This document shows positions 1 to 7,749 of a stretch of DNA of 23,624 nucleotides, piece after piece; the stretch's first letter is position 1, and each line of letters opens with the position of its first letter. The stretch comes from UBA3907 sp033810155 (GTDB taxonomy: Bacteria > Bacillota > Sulfobacillia > Fermentithermobacillales > Fermentithermobacillaceae). The translations under genes and the position numbers were made by a program. Below the pieces are notes generated by a model. The model ran no database searches. It saw only the letters and a program-made list of their open reading frames with translations, and was not told where the DNA came from. Where the stretch lies: assembly GCA_033810155.1 (NCBI GenBank), contig JAPXKJ010000020.1:1-23624 (forward strand), in the 5' to 3' direction.

Positions 1-348
1 TGGTGGAGGCGGAGGGAATTGCACCCTCGTCCGTAAGTAAACAGGCATCAGTCTCTACGAGCGTAGCTCCGGATTTATTATCGCAAGATGAAACGCCCCG
101 GAGCGGGCTTCCCAACTCGCTAGCTCAGAATTCATTTCCCCAGGTGGTCCCGAGCAACCCCACATGGGTATCTTCCCTAGTGACGGTAACACGGAGATAG
201 GGAAGCTTTCTCTCCGGTACCGTGGCCGCTTATTTAAGCAGCCAGTGCGTAATTTGTATCAGCAGTTATTTGTTTGCCGCTTTAATGGGTACGGCTCCCA
301 TGCTCGCTGCTCAAACCCAACTACCTACGTCGAACCTATATCGCCCCC
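1..348 (-). ncRNA. ssrA: transfer-messenger RNA (tmRNA), complete
   Basis: This is a one-piece tmRNA that rescues stalled ribosomes together with SmpB, whose gene lies just upstream on the same strand. The mature 5' end GGGGGCG pairs with the 3' CGCCTCC ahead of an encoded CCA that ends exactly at base 1. The acceptor stem carries the G3-U70 wobble that identifies alanine charging. The 5' portion has the typical GGTTCGAC-like D-arm segment, and the 3' end has a T-arm (GAGGG/CCCTC). A tag frame lies in the first third, with pseudoknot-forming segments after it. About 348 nt is normal for the family. Oddity: the T-loop reads TGCAATT where TTCRANT is usual. Identity is certain from the two ends and the tag; the internal pseudoknots were not folded. 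Confidence 0.96.
234..278 (-). other. tmRNA tag-peptide reading frame
   Basis: The resume codon is GGC at 278-276 and the frame ends at TAA (236-234). It encodes GKQITADTNYALAA, so after the charged alanine the degradation tag is AGKQITADTNYALAA. The terminal ALAA is the classic ClpXP/FtsH degron. The AGK start matches the Bacillus-type tags (AGKTNSFNQNVALAA in B. subtilis), which supports a Bacillota host. The two other frames around this segment contain early stops, so the frame assignment is firm. Confidence 0.9.
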
Positions 349-366
349 ATAACTTAACTCAATTAC

Positions 367-395
367 ATTCTAGCATGATTCCGGGGGTAGGACAA
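367..395 (-). promoter_or_regulatory. sigma-70-type promoter of ssrA
   Basis: On the minus strand there is a -35 box TTGTCC (395-390), a 17-base spacer and a -10 box TAGAAT (372-367). Transcription would start near 360, leaving a short leader of about 11 bases before the mature tmRNA 5' end at 348. Such a leader would be removed by RNase P as for other tmRNA precursors (inference). Box match and spacing are near ideal, so ssrA is probably transcribed independently of smpB. Confidence 0.65.
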
Positions 396-464
396 TGCAC
401 CATCGCATAAACCACGAGCACTCCGCGACAGAAAAAACATTATGCAACAACGCCTGGAAACTTC

Positions 465-935
465 TTAATGGTCCTCCCGACCTCGCACAACCCTTTCGCT
501 TTCACGCTGTATATCTCTTTGCTTAATGGCTTCCCGCTTGTCGTATGTTTTACGACCTCTCGCAAGCGCCAATTCAACCTTGGCTTTGCCGTCACGGAAG
601 TATATAGATAGCGGGATAAGCGTGTATCCCTTTTGAAATACTTTGGATGCCAACCGCCTTATCTCGCTTTTATGGAGAAGCAGTCGCCTAGGTCTTAGAG
701 GGTCATGATTAAATCTGGCTGCAGGTTCATATTGATCAATATGAGCGTTGCGGAGAATCACCTCGTTGCCTACTATCTCGGCATAGCTATCCTGCAAGCT
801 AGCTCTACCCATCCGCAGGGATTTCACCTCAGAACCGATAAGGGCTATGCCTGCCTCTATGGTTTCTTCGATATAATAGTCGTGTCGAGCGCGCCGATTT
901 CGCACAACTACCTTTATATTGTCATCTTCTTTCAT
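465..935 (-). CDS. smpB: SsrA-binding protein SmpB
   Basis: SmpB is the protein partner of tmRNA. It binds the tRNA-like domain and places it in the A site of stalled ribosomes in the cytoplasm. The 156-residue product has the usual length. It shows the N-terminal NRRARHDYYIEETIEAGI block, the conserved GSEVKSLR core strand, and LLLHKSEI followed by the GYTLIPL segment. The basic C-terminal tail (KREAIKQRDIQRESERVVRGR) enters the mRNA channel in known structures. The ATG at 935 follows AAGGTG at good spacing. It lies 30 bases after the HD-domain gene, probably co-transcribed, and directly upstream of ssrA, the standard Bacillota arrangement. Confidence 0.97.
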   Translation of the reverse strand: MKEDDNIKVVVRNRRARHDYYIEETIEAGIALIGSEVKSLRMGRASLQDSYAEIVGNEVILRNAHIDQYEPAARFNHDPLRPRRLLLHKSEIRRLASKVFQKGYTLIPLSIYFRDGKAKVELALARGRKTYDKREAIKQRDIQRESERVVRGREDH

Positions 936-965
936 CTTTCATACACCTTTTCAGCTGACACGAGA

Positions 966-1517
966 TTAGAGGCCTAGGTCATCAGATATGCTTTTCATAG
1001 CTTCTAGACCCAGACTCACAAACTCACGCACGGTCAATCCAAGCTCAGAACACGCCTTTATGGCCTCTCGATTCGCTCCGCGGGCAAAAGATTTCTCTCC
1101 CATCCTGTTTAAGACAAAGTCCGTGTCTATGGCAGCAAGTTTCTTCTCAGGCGAGATCAATGCGGATGCAACAATTAGGCCTGTCAAGGGATCAGCAGAG
1201 TAGAGAGCCTTAGCCATTTTTGAGCTCCTTGGCAAACCATGAACCTCGTTGTGAGCTTTAACCGCTTCTACGATTTCACTATCAAAGCCAAGCTCCGCTG
1301 CGATCTCCCCGGATTGGATGCTATGCATGTCAGGATCATTCTTTGTATCTTCATAGTCGATATCGTGAAGGAGTCCAGCTGCTCCCCATCTCTCCTCATC
1401 TTCCCCAAAGTAGCGAGCCAAGCGCCGCATGACAGCCTCTACAGCTAAAATGTGTTTGTATAGGTTATTCGTTTTTACTCGACTACGTACTTCTGAAACA
1501 ATCTCATCTCGGGTCAA
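966..1517 (-). CDS. HD-domain (HDIG-type) phosphohydrolase-like protein
   Basis: This 183-residue soluble protein belongs to the HD superfamily of metal-dependent phosphohydrolases. Visible likely metal ligands are H22, the H51-D52 pair (in LLHDIDYE), H65, H89/H93 and D109 (in SADPLTG). The C-terminal block with SFARGANREAIK is typical of a conserved family in clostridia and Thermotogae whose members are annotated only as HDIG-domain proteins; the substrate is unknown. The start is TTG at 1517, preceded by GGGGAGTGAGG. No ATG or GTG start lies nearby, and starting here keeps the first helix. It sits between hppA and smpB, 30 bases before smpB. Family membership is secure; no specific nucleotide or nucleic-acid substrate can be assigned. 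Confidence 0.85.
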   Translation of the reverse strand: MTRDEIVSEVRSRVKTNNLYKHILAVEAVMRRLARYFGEDEERWGAAGLLHDIDYEDTKNDPDMHSIQSGEIAAELGFDSEIVEAVKAHNEVHGLPRSSKMAKALYSADPLTGLIVASALISPEKKLAAIDTDFVLNRMGEKSFARGANREAIKACSELGLTVREFVSLGLEAMKSISDDLGL

Positions 1518-1576
1518 AACCTCACTCCCCTTTCTCTGCGCGGGCCAACATTAAGAGCGCGGTAAAACGGTGAAAC

Positions 1577-1614
1577 AAAGGGACATCTGCGATGCCTATG
1601 CAGACAGTCCCTTT
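1577..1614 (-). terminator. hairpin after hppA, putative terminator or attenuator
   Basis: The inverted repeat AAAGGGAC...GTCCCTTT extends inward through a TCTGC/GCAGA pair around a 9-base loop. It lies about 10 bases after the hppA stop. On the minus strand it is followed only by TTTGTTTC, a weak U-tract, so read-through into the HD-smpB pair is likely. It could equally stabilise the 3' end of an upstream transcript. Confidence 0.5.
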
Positions 1615-1623
1615 ATGGCTAGA

Positions 1624-3657
1624 TTACCTAAACAACGAAGCAAATACCAAAGCGACAATGCTCATGAGTTTGATCAATATATTGAGTGATGGACCTGCCG
1701 TATCCTTGCATGGATCGCCGACAGTATCGCCAACGACAGCTGCCGCGTGAGTCGGGGTACCTTTTCCACCAAGGTTGCCTGCCTCAATGTACTTCTTCGC
1801 GTTATCCCAGGCACCGCCTGAGTTCGCAAGGAATATCGCCAATAACACCCCGGAAACAAGACTTCCCGCCAAAAGACCGGCTAGGGCTTCTTTACCCAGT
1901 ACAAAGCCAATCAGAATCGGCGCACCTACAGCCATCAGTCCTGGAACCACCATTTGCTTCAGCGCACTTGCCGTCGAGATATCTACGCACTTGGCGTAGT
2001 CGGGCTTGGCTTTGCCCTCCATGAGACCAGTGATCTCTCTGAATTGACGGCGTACTTCCTCTACCATCTCAAAAGCAGCCTTTCCAACGGCCTCCATCGC
2101 CATGGACGAAAATAGAAAGGGCAGCATCCCACCTATGAGAAGACCGGCGATAACGTGCGCGTTCAGAATATCAATTGAAGTTAGGCCTGCGGCCTGCGAA
2201 TACGCTGCAAACAGCGCCAGCGCAGTAAGAGCCGCAGAACCAATTGCAAAACCTTTGCCTAGTGCAGCAGTAGTATTCCCAAGTGAGTCAAGTGCATCAG
2301 TGATCTCACGCACGCTCTTGTCTTGGTGGGTCATTTCTGCAATGCCGCCTGCGTTATCGGCAATCGGCCCGTAAGCGTCAACCGAAATCGTCATGCCGGT
2401 AGTAGAAAGCATGCCTACAGCAGCCAAGGCGATTCCGTAAAGACCACCAAACCCGCTGTCACTTCCAAACTTGAAGGCCACAAGAGTTGCAATAGATACT
2501 AGTATGATGGGAACCGCAACGGACTTCATGCCGACAGCTAACCCCTGGATGATGTTGGTTGCGGCTCCGGTCTCAGAAGCCTCAGCAATAGCTCTTACCG
2601 GAGGATAATCGGCAGACGTGTAATACTCCGCCACAAGCCCTATCAACACACCCGCCACCACTCCGGCTAAAATCGGCCAGAAGAGAGTAGCCGCTCCTGT
2701 GAAATAGTATATAATGCCAAATGTTATCACTAAAACCAATCCGCTGGACGAAAAAGAACCTATCCTCAAAGCAGTCGCTGGTTGGGACATCCTCATTCGC
2801 ACGAAAAACGTGCCTAGAATAGACGCCACAACTCCTCCCGCAGCGACAAGAAGCGGAAGGATTATAGCAAACAATGCTTCATGCGGATCTGTCATCAAAA
2901 CACCCATGGCCATCGCAGCTATTATTGAACCTACATATGACTCAAAGAGGTCTGCACCCATACCCGCCACGTCGCCTACGTTATCACCCACGTTATCTGC
3001 AATAACCGCAGGGTTCCTAGGATCATCCTCAGGGATGCCAGCCTCGACCTTACCAACAAGGTCTGCGCCTACGTCTGCAGCTTTAGTGTAGATTCCCCCG
3101 CCGACCCTCGCAAAAAGGGCAATCGAACTTGCTCCAAAAGCAAACCCGTTTATAACTCCAAAAGAGGCCGGATCGGTAGGATCCCCGAAAAGAAAGTACA
3201 CAATACTTATCCCCACAAGACCTAGGCCCACAACAGTCATACCCATTACCGATCCGCCAGAAAAAGCCACATCCAGTGCGCTCACAGTGCCTTTCTTTGC
3301 GGCTTCGGTAGTCCTCACGTTTGCCATGGTAGCGGTCTGCATACCTATGTAACCTGCAAGAGCTGACGTTAGCGATCCAATTATGAATGCTATCGCAGTC
3401 TCGGGCCGCATGGCGTCGGGAGGAGTGAAGTATCCCGCTATGAATATGACCACGGACACCACAACTACGAATATAGCCAGCGACTTATACTCTCTCTTGA
3501 GAAATGTCATAGCGCCTTCATGTATCGCATTGGATATCTCCACCATCTCGTGAGAACCTGGATCCTTTGACGATACTCTAGAACGAAGGAATATTGCGAA
3601 CAAAAGAGCAATAGCCCCTGCGATAAGTGCAGCTATTGCCCACTCCGAGCTAATCAT
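1624..3657 (-). CDS. hppA: membrane-bound ion-pumping pyrophosphatase, K+-dependent type
   Basis: This integral membrane pyrophosphatase couples PPi hydrolysis to Na+ and/or H+ export across the cytoplasmic membrane. The 677 residues form about 16 hydrophobic segments. The substrate signatures are all present: DVGADLVGKVE (195-205), DNVGDNVGDVAGMGADLFESY (221-241) and GDTVGDPCKDTAGPS near 643-657. GNTTAALGKG (460-469) has Ala where K+-independent enzymes have Lys (GNTTKA), so it should be K+-activated. The gating glutamate is E239 in DLFESY, the position seen in Na+-pumping enzymes such as that of Thermotoga maritima. The ATG at 3657 follows AAGGAG at good spacing. It lies 39 bases after secG, downstream of the glycolytic genes and likely in one transcript with secG. 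Pump ion is an inference; family identity is certain. Confidence 0.97.
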   Translation of the reverse strand: MISSEWAIAALIAGAIALLFAIFLRSRVSSKDPGSHEMVEISNAIHEGAMTFLKREYKSLAIFVVVVSVVIFIAGYFTPPDAMRPETAIAFIIGSLTSALAGYIGMQTATMANVRTTEAAKKGTVSALDVAFSGGSVMGMTVVGLGLVGISIVYFLFGDPTDPASFGVINGFAFGASSIALFARVGGGIYTKAADVGADLVGKVEAGIPEDDPRNPAVIADNVGDNVGDVAGMGADLFESYVGSIIAAMAMGVLMTDPHEALFAIILPLLVAAGGVVASILGTFFVRMRMSQPATALRIGSFSSSGLVLVITFGIIYYFTGAATLFWPILAGVVAGVLIGLVAEYYTSADYPPVRAIAEASETGAATNIIQGLAVGMKSVAVPIILVSIATLVAFKFGSDSGFGGLYGIALAAVGMLSTTGMTISVDAYGPIADNAGGIAEMTHQDKSVREITDALDSLGNTTAALGKGFAIGSAALTALALFAAYSQAAGLTSIDILNAHVIAGLLIGGMLPFLFSSMAMEAVGKAAFEMVEEVRRQFREITGLMEGKAKPDYAKCVDISTASALKQMVVPGLMAVGAPILIGFVLGKEALAGLLAGSLVSGVLLAIFLANSGGAWDNAKKYIEAGNLGGKGTPTHAAAVVGDTVGDPCKDTAGPSLNILIKLMSIVALVFASLFR

Positions 3658-3696
3658 GCCCTATATCTCCTTTCCAATGCTTCTAGCGGTTGTATT

Positions 3697-3924
3697 CTAC
3701 CCCTGCCTTACAAAAGTAAGGGCGACACAACATACTAAAAATGCGACTGCAAAGTACACGGTTAATTTGGCATAGAATTCTTCACGCCCTTTTTTCTTCC
3801 GTCTAACAGTACCCTCACTTCCCCCAAATAGGCTAAGCCCTGCAGACTTACCTGGCTGCAAAATGATAAGCACTATAAGACCTACCGATGCAATAACGTG
3901 AACGATTCTTATCGCAATCTCCAC
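3697..3924 (-). CDS. secG: preprotein translocase subunit SecG
   Basis: This small membrane subunit of the SecYEG channel is 75 residues long from the chosen start. It has two hydrophobic helices (about 4-22 and 50-70) separated by the conserved LQPGKSAGLSLFGGSEG loop and a basic KKKGR stretch. I chose GTG at 3924, giving MEIAIRIVHVI as in typical SecG. GAGGTG lies six bases before it. An upstream GTG at 3933 is possible but would overlap that ribosome-binding site. Placement just after eno and ahead of smpB/ssrA matches the eno-secG-rnr-smpB-ssrA order of Bacillota, except that rnr is missing and hppA follows instead. Confidence 0.93.
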   Translation of the reverse strand: MEIAIRIVHVIASVGLIVLIILQPGKSAGLSLFGGSEGTVRRKKKGREEFYAKLTVYFAVAFLVCCVALTFVRQG

Positions 3925-3962
3925 CCAATTCACCTCGCTTTAGGCACCGAATCAGCTATCCG

Positions 3963-3992
3963 ATTGTAACACCGCACCCCTTGCTAAGTCTA
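3963..3992 (-). promoter_or_regulatory. possible extended -10 promoter for secG-hppA
   Basis: The minus strand shows TAGACT (3992-3987), an 18-base spacer and TACAAT (3968-3963). A TG one base upstream of the -10 box makes an extended -10. It straddles the first bases after the eno stop and would give secG-hppA a transcript separate from the glycolytic operon. Based on motif match only. Confidence 0.4.
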
Positions 3993-3995
3993 CAT

Positions 3996-5258
3996 TTACA
4001 ACTTGCCACCGTACACTGCGAAACGCCCAATCTCCTCCTCGATCCTTAGGAGCCTGTTGTATTTCGCGACTCTTTCGCTGCGGCACGGAGCCCCTGTCTT
4101 TATCTGGCCACCGCAAGTTGCTACGGCTAGATCTGCTATGAATGAGTCTTCTGTCTCACCAGACCTGTGAGAAACGAGCCATCTATATCCAGCGTTAGCA
4201 GCAATTTGAATCGAATCCAGAGTCTCGGTTACAGTGCCTACTTGATTTAGTTTTATCAAAACTGAGTTAGCCGCCCCTACGGTGATTCCCTTTTCAATCC
4301 TATCTCTTTGAGTAACGAAAAGGTCATCGCCAATGATCTGCACCTTTTCTCCCAGTGCCTTGGTCAGCACAACCCACCCTTCCCAATCATCTTCAGATAA
4401 ACCGTCCTCTATTGATACTATAGGGTAGGATTTCACCCATGAGGTATACTTCTCGACAAGTTGTGCGGAAGTTCCTGTCCATTTCTCCCCCTCAAGGACA
4501 TACTTACCATCTTTGTAGAATTCCGAAGCCGCAGCGTCTATAGCAAGATTACAGTCTATCCCTGGTCTGTAACCTGCCTTCCGAATCGCCTCAACCAAGA
4601 GCCCTAGGGCCTCCTCATTGGAACCGAGGTCAGGCGCGAATCCGCCTTCATCGCCTACTGCCGTAGAATAGCCTTTGGATTTCAATATGCTTTTGAGGCA
4701 GTGATATACTTCAACTGCCATTTGGAGCGCATTTGAAAACGTATCCGCGCCAGACGGAACGATCATAAACTCCTGGATATCAACATTGTTATCAGCGTGC
4801 TTTCCCCCATTTAGTATGTTCATAAAAGGTACCGGGAGCACTCTAGATTGGATGCCTCCTAGGTATCTGTATAAAGGAAGACCCATGGATTGCGCAGAGG
4901 CATCAGCGACTGCCATGGAAACTGATAGTATGGCATTAGCGCCTAGTTTTGACTTGTTTGATGTACCATCCAGTTCGATCATCAAGTCATCGATCTCTTG
5001 TTGGCACGACGAGTCACGCCCTATGATCTCTGGCGCTATCACCTGGTTCACGTTCAAAACTGCCTTCTTAACGCCCTTGCCTCCAAATTCTTTCCCGCCA
5101 TCTCTCAGCTCTAAAGCTTCATGGGTCCCGGTCGATGCACCGGACGGCACCATCCCTCTTCCCAAAGATCCATCACTAAGTATGATGTCGGTCTCTATAG
5201 TAGGATTCCCACGGGAATCAAGTATCTGCCTAGCCTTAACGTCCACTATTACACTCAT
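3996..5258 (-). CDS. eno: enolase (phosphopyruvate hydratase)
   Basis: Enolase converts 2-phosphoglycerate to phosphoenolpyruvate in lower glycolysis. With the ATG at 5258 the protein is 420 residues, the usual size. Visible active-site residues are H154 (HADNN), E204 (VGDEGGFAP), the Mg2+ ligands D241, E284 (SIEDGLSEDDW) and D311 (GDDLFVT), the catalytic lysine K336 (LIKLNQVG) and the SHRSGETEDSFIADLAVA signature. The reading frame stays open to an ATG at 5306 that would overlap the gpmI stop. The 5258 start is preferred because AGGAGG lies 7 bases before it and the protein then starts MSVIVDVKARQILDSRGNPT as in the family. It is the last enzyme of the gap-pgk-tpiA-gpmI-eno run and supplies PEP, the substrate of the PPDK encoded at 17396-20044. 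Confidence 0.98.
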   Translation of the reverse strand: MSVIVDVKARQILDSRGNPTIETDIILSDGSLGRGMVPSGASTGTHEALELRDGGKEFGGKGVKKAVLNVNQVIAPEIIGRDSSCQQEIDDLMIELDGTSNKSKLGANAILSVSMAVADASAQSMGLPLYRYLGGIQSRVLPVPFMNILNGGKHADNNVDIQEFMIVPSGADTFSNALQMAVEVYHCLKSILKSKGYSTAVGDEGGFAPDLGSNEEALGLLVEAIRKAGYRPGIDCNLAIDAAASEFYKDGKYVLEGEKWTGTSAQLVEKYTSWVKSYPIVSIEDGLSEDDWEGWVVLTKALGEKVQIIGDDLFVTQRDRIEKGITVGAANSVLIKLNQVGTVTETLDSIQIAANAGYRWLVSHRSGETEDSFIADLAVATCGGQIKTGAPCRSERVAKYNRLLRIEEEIGRFAVYGGKL

Positions 5259-5298
5259 ACGCCCGCCTCCTATGTTATCTGCTGATCGTAAGTCTCCC

Positions 5299-6885
5299 TT
5301 ATACATATACTATCAGACTATTTCTATCCATCTCTTGAGGCTTTTCCAACTCCAACATATCGAGGATAGTAGGAGCTACATCAGACAGTATACCGTCAGC
5401 AATACCCCCAACTAGCCTGCCATCTATCAGTAGCTTGTTACTATGTTCGTCCTTTTTCGCCACGAGAATACATGGCACCCTGTTTGATGTATGGTATGTA
5501 TGATTCTGGCCCTCTTCGCAACTTGAGGTATCCCCAGGCTTAGTCAATTCCTCCACATTTCCATGATCGGAAACGAGAAGGGCAACACCGCCCATTGCGA
5601 CTACTGCAGGCAGAAGGCGGCTCAAACATTGATCGACAGCCTCAAGTGCCTTTGTGGCAGCCTGGAAACACCCGGTGTGTCCTACCATATCGGGGTTTGC
5701 GTAATTCAAGATAACTAGATCGTAAACTCCTGTTTCAAGTCTCCTGAGGACCTCTTCTGTTACTTCGAAGGCACTCATCTCCGGCTTTTGATCGTAAGTA
5801 GGCACTTTTGGAGAGGGAATAAGACACCAATCTTCCCCTGGGAAAGGGTGTTCTCTTTTCCCGTTGAAGAAGAACGTAACGTGGGCGTACTTCTCAGTTT
5901 CTGCTATCCGAAGTTGCCTCAAACCGGCATCTGAAACTACCTCGCCTAATGTGTTTTTAAGGATCAATGGGGAGTATGCGAAGAGTCCCTCAAGATGCTC
6001 TTCATAACAAAGCATCCCTACAAACAGAATATCAGGATGTTTTGCGCGCTCGAATTCTCTAAATTCCCTATCGCAAAACGCATGGGAAAGCTGACGGGCT
6101 CGATCAGCCCTAAAGTTGAAGAACACAAGGGAATCTCCATTATCCACCGTCCTGAAACTCCCGTATTTGTTAATAACAGTAGGGCTTACAAATTCGTCAG
6201 TTTCGCCTTGCCCATAAGCCATATCTAAAGCAAAACGCCAATCCGGCGCTGTTCGGCCTGTTCCGGAAGTCAGTAGATCATACGCCGCTTTTGTCCTATC
6301 CCATCGCTTATCTCTATCCATAGCCCAATATCGACCGACTATAGAAGATATTGTCCCGATGCCTATGTCTCCTAGTTTCTTCTCAAGACGCTCAAGATAG
6401 ATAGATGCCGACTGCGGGGGGACATCCCTGCCGTCGAGAAACGCATGTACAAACACCTTTTCAACACCTTTTGCCTTCGCCATCTCTAAGATAGCATAAA
6501 GGTGCTCTTCATGGCTGTGAACCCCGCCATCAGACAAAAGACCCATTACATGCAGGGCCGAGCCTTTTTCTATCACATTATCCATAGCTGAAAGTAGAGC
6601 CTTGTTTTTGTAGAAGTCCCCAGTCTTTATGTCGTTGAATATTCTAACCAAGTCCTGATAGACGATCCTACCTGCACCAAGATTAAGGTGACCCACATTG
6701 GAGTCGCCCATTTGCCCCGGCATAAGCCCTACTGCCTCTCCGGATGCTTGTAGGGAAGCGCTGGGGTAGTCTACGCCAAGCGATCTGAAGCAAGGGATGT
6801 TCGCCTCAGTTACTGCGCTAGGGGCAGTCTGAGAGATACCCCATCCATCAAGTATTACCAACACAACCGGTCTGGGTCTTGACAC
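5299..6885 (-). CDS. gpmI: 2,3-bisphosphoglycerate-independent phosphoglycerate mutase
   Basis: This cytoplasmic Mn2+-dependent enzyme of the alkaline-phosphatase superfamily interconverts 3- and 2-phosphoglycerate. D13 (LDGWG) and the phospho-accepting S62 (MGDSNVGHLNLGAG) sit at the canonical positions. The middle phosphotransfer-lid domain and the second metal cluster near the C-terminus (NYANPDMVGHTG, SDHGNVEEL, HTYHTSNRVPC) are intact. At 528 residues it is slightly longer than the usual 505-515. The start is GTG at 6885 with GGGGGAA just upstream. It lies between tpiA (42-base gap) and eno (40-base gap), evidently one operon. No cofactor-dependent mutase is visible in the window. Confidence 0.97.
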   Translation of the reverse strand: MSRPRPVVLVILDGWGISQTAPSAVTEANIPCFRSLGVDYPSASLQASGEAVGLMPGQMGDSNVGHLNLGAGRIVYQDLVRIFNDIKTGDFYKNKALLSAMDNVIEKGSALHVMGLLSDGGVHSHEEHLYAILEMAKAKGVEKVFVHAFLDGRDVPPQSASIYLERLEKKLGDIGIGTISSIVGRYWAMDRDKRWDRTKAAYDLLTSGTGRTAPDWRFALDMAYGQGETDEFVSPTVINKYGSFRTVDNGDSLVFFNFRADRARQLSHAFCDREFREFERAKHPDILFVGMLCYEEHLEGLFAYSPLILKNTLGEVVSDAGLRQLRIAETEKYAHVTFFFNGKREHPFPGEDWCLIPSPKVPTYDQKPEMSAFEVTEEVLRRLETGVYDLVILNYANPDMVGHTGCFQAATKALEAVDQCLSRLLPAVVAMGGVALLVSDHGNVEELTKPGDTSSCEEGQNHTYHTSNRVPCILVAKKDEHSNKLLIDGRLVGGIADGILSDVAPTILDMLELEKPQEMDRNSLIVYV

Positions 6886-6927
6886 TTCGATTCCCCCACG
6901 CCTAACAGTATCGAAAGTACGTAAAGA

Positions 6928-7719
6928 CTACAGAAATTGCCTTCTCGCCTTGTATCCTTCTTCAACTATTTTGAAAAACTCGTCAGGGTCCAAGCTTGCC
7001 CCTCCTACCAACACTCCGTCGATACACTCTTTTGACATGAACGAGCGAACATTGGCAGATTTGACGCTTCCACCATATAAGACTCTTAGATCGCCGGACA
7101 CATCCTCTTTGTAGAGATCGTCTATTGTGCCCCTTATACTGAGCACAACCTCTTGCGCGTCGTCGGGACGGGCTTCCTTACCAGTCCCTATGGCCCAGTA
7201 AGGTTCGTAGGCAACCGTACAAGATGAAATCTCTTCGGTCCTAACCATAGAGAATGCCGCTTCTACCATCAGAGAAACCACATCAGTAGTCTTTCGGTGT
7301 TCTCTTTCTTCTAAGGTCTCCCCTACGCATATAATAGGGCGCAATCCGTGGTCCAAGGCAGCCCTTGCCTTCTTTGCGACATCGTCGTCGGTCTCTCCGA
7401 ATATATGGCGCCTCTCTGAGTGCCCAACGATAACATATGAACAGCCCGCATCTTTTAACATTCGTGGAGAAACCTCGCCGGTAAAAGCGCCTTTTTCTGC
7501 CCAGTACATGTTCTGGGCTCCTATATCTATCGGTTCATTAGAGAACAAGGCACATAACGCTGGAATACCCAAAAAGGTCGGGCACACCAACACATCTACA
7601 GGTATATCTTTATCAGGGAATCGTCTGTACAATCTTTGTGCAAAAACGCCGGCAAAAGACACCGCTTCCCCTATGTTTTTGTTCATCTTCCAATTGGCAG
7701 CGATAAGTGGTTTTCGCAT
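6928..7719 (-). CDS. tpiA: triose-phosphate isomerase
   Basis: This is a TIM-barrel enzyme of glycolysis and gluconeogenesis that interconverts dihydroxyacetone phosphate and glyceraldehyde 3-phosphate. Its 263 residues are slightly above the usual 250. The catalytic residues are present: N9/K11 (AANWKMNK), H100 (VIVGHSERR) and E172 (AYEPYWAIGTGK, with phosphate loop 6 following). The phosphate-binding LYGGSVK and GVLVGGASL strands are also intact. The ATG at 7719 is preceded by GGGAGAG. It is 30 bases downstream of pgk and 42 bases upstream of gpmI. Its own unfused reading frame contrasts with the pgk-tpi fusion of Thermotoga. Confidence 0.98.
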   Translation of the reverse strand: MRKPLIAANWKMNKNIGEAVSFAGVFAQRLYRRFPDKDIPVDVLVCPTFLGIPALCALFSNEPIDIGAQNMYWAEKGAFTGEVSPRMLKDAGCSYVIVGHSERRHIFGETDDDVAKKARAALDHGLRPIICVGETLEEREHRKTTDVVSLMVEAAFSMVRTEEISSCTVAYEPYWAIGTGKEARPDDAQEVVLSIRGTIDDLYKEDVSGDLRVLYGGSVKSANVRSFMSKECIDGVLVGGASLDPDEFFKIVEEGYKARRQFL

Positions 7720-7749
7720 TTTTTCTCTCCCTAGAAATAATCCAAATGT

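Noticed and set aside
3..410. Plus-strand frames of 62-65 codons over the first 410 bases
   Set aside because: They lie over the tmRNA gene and its promoter, which fully explain the sequence.
4786..5415. 209-codon plus-strand frame opposite eno and gpmI
   Set aside because: Antisense shadow of conserved enolase coding sequence; no family motifs and no ribosome-binding site.
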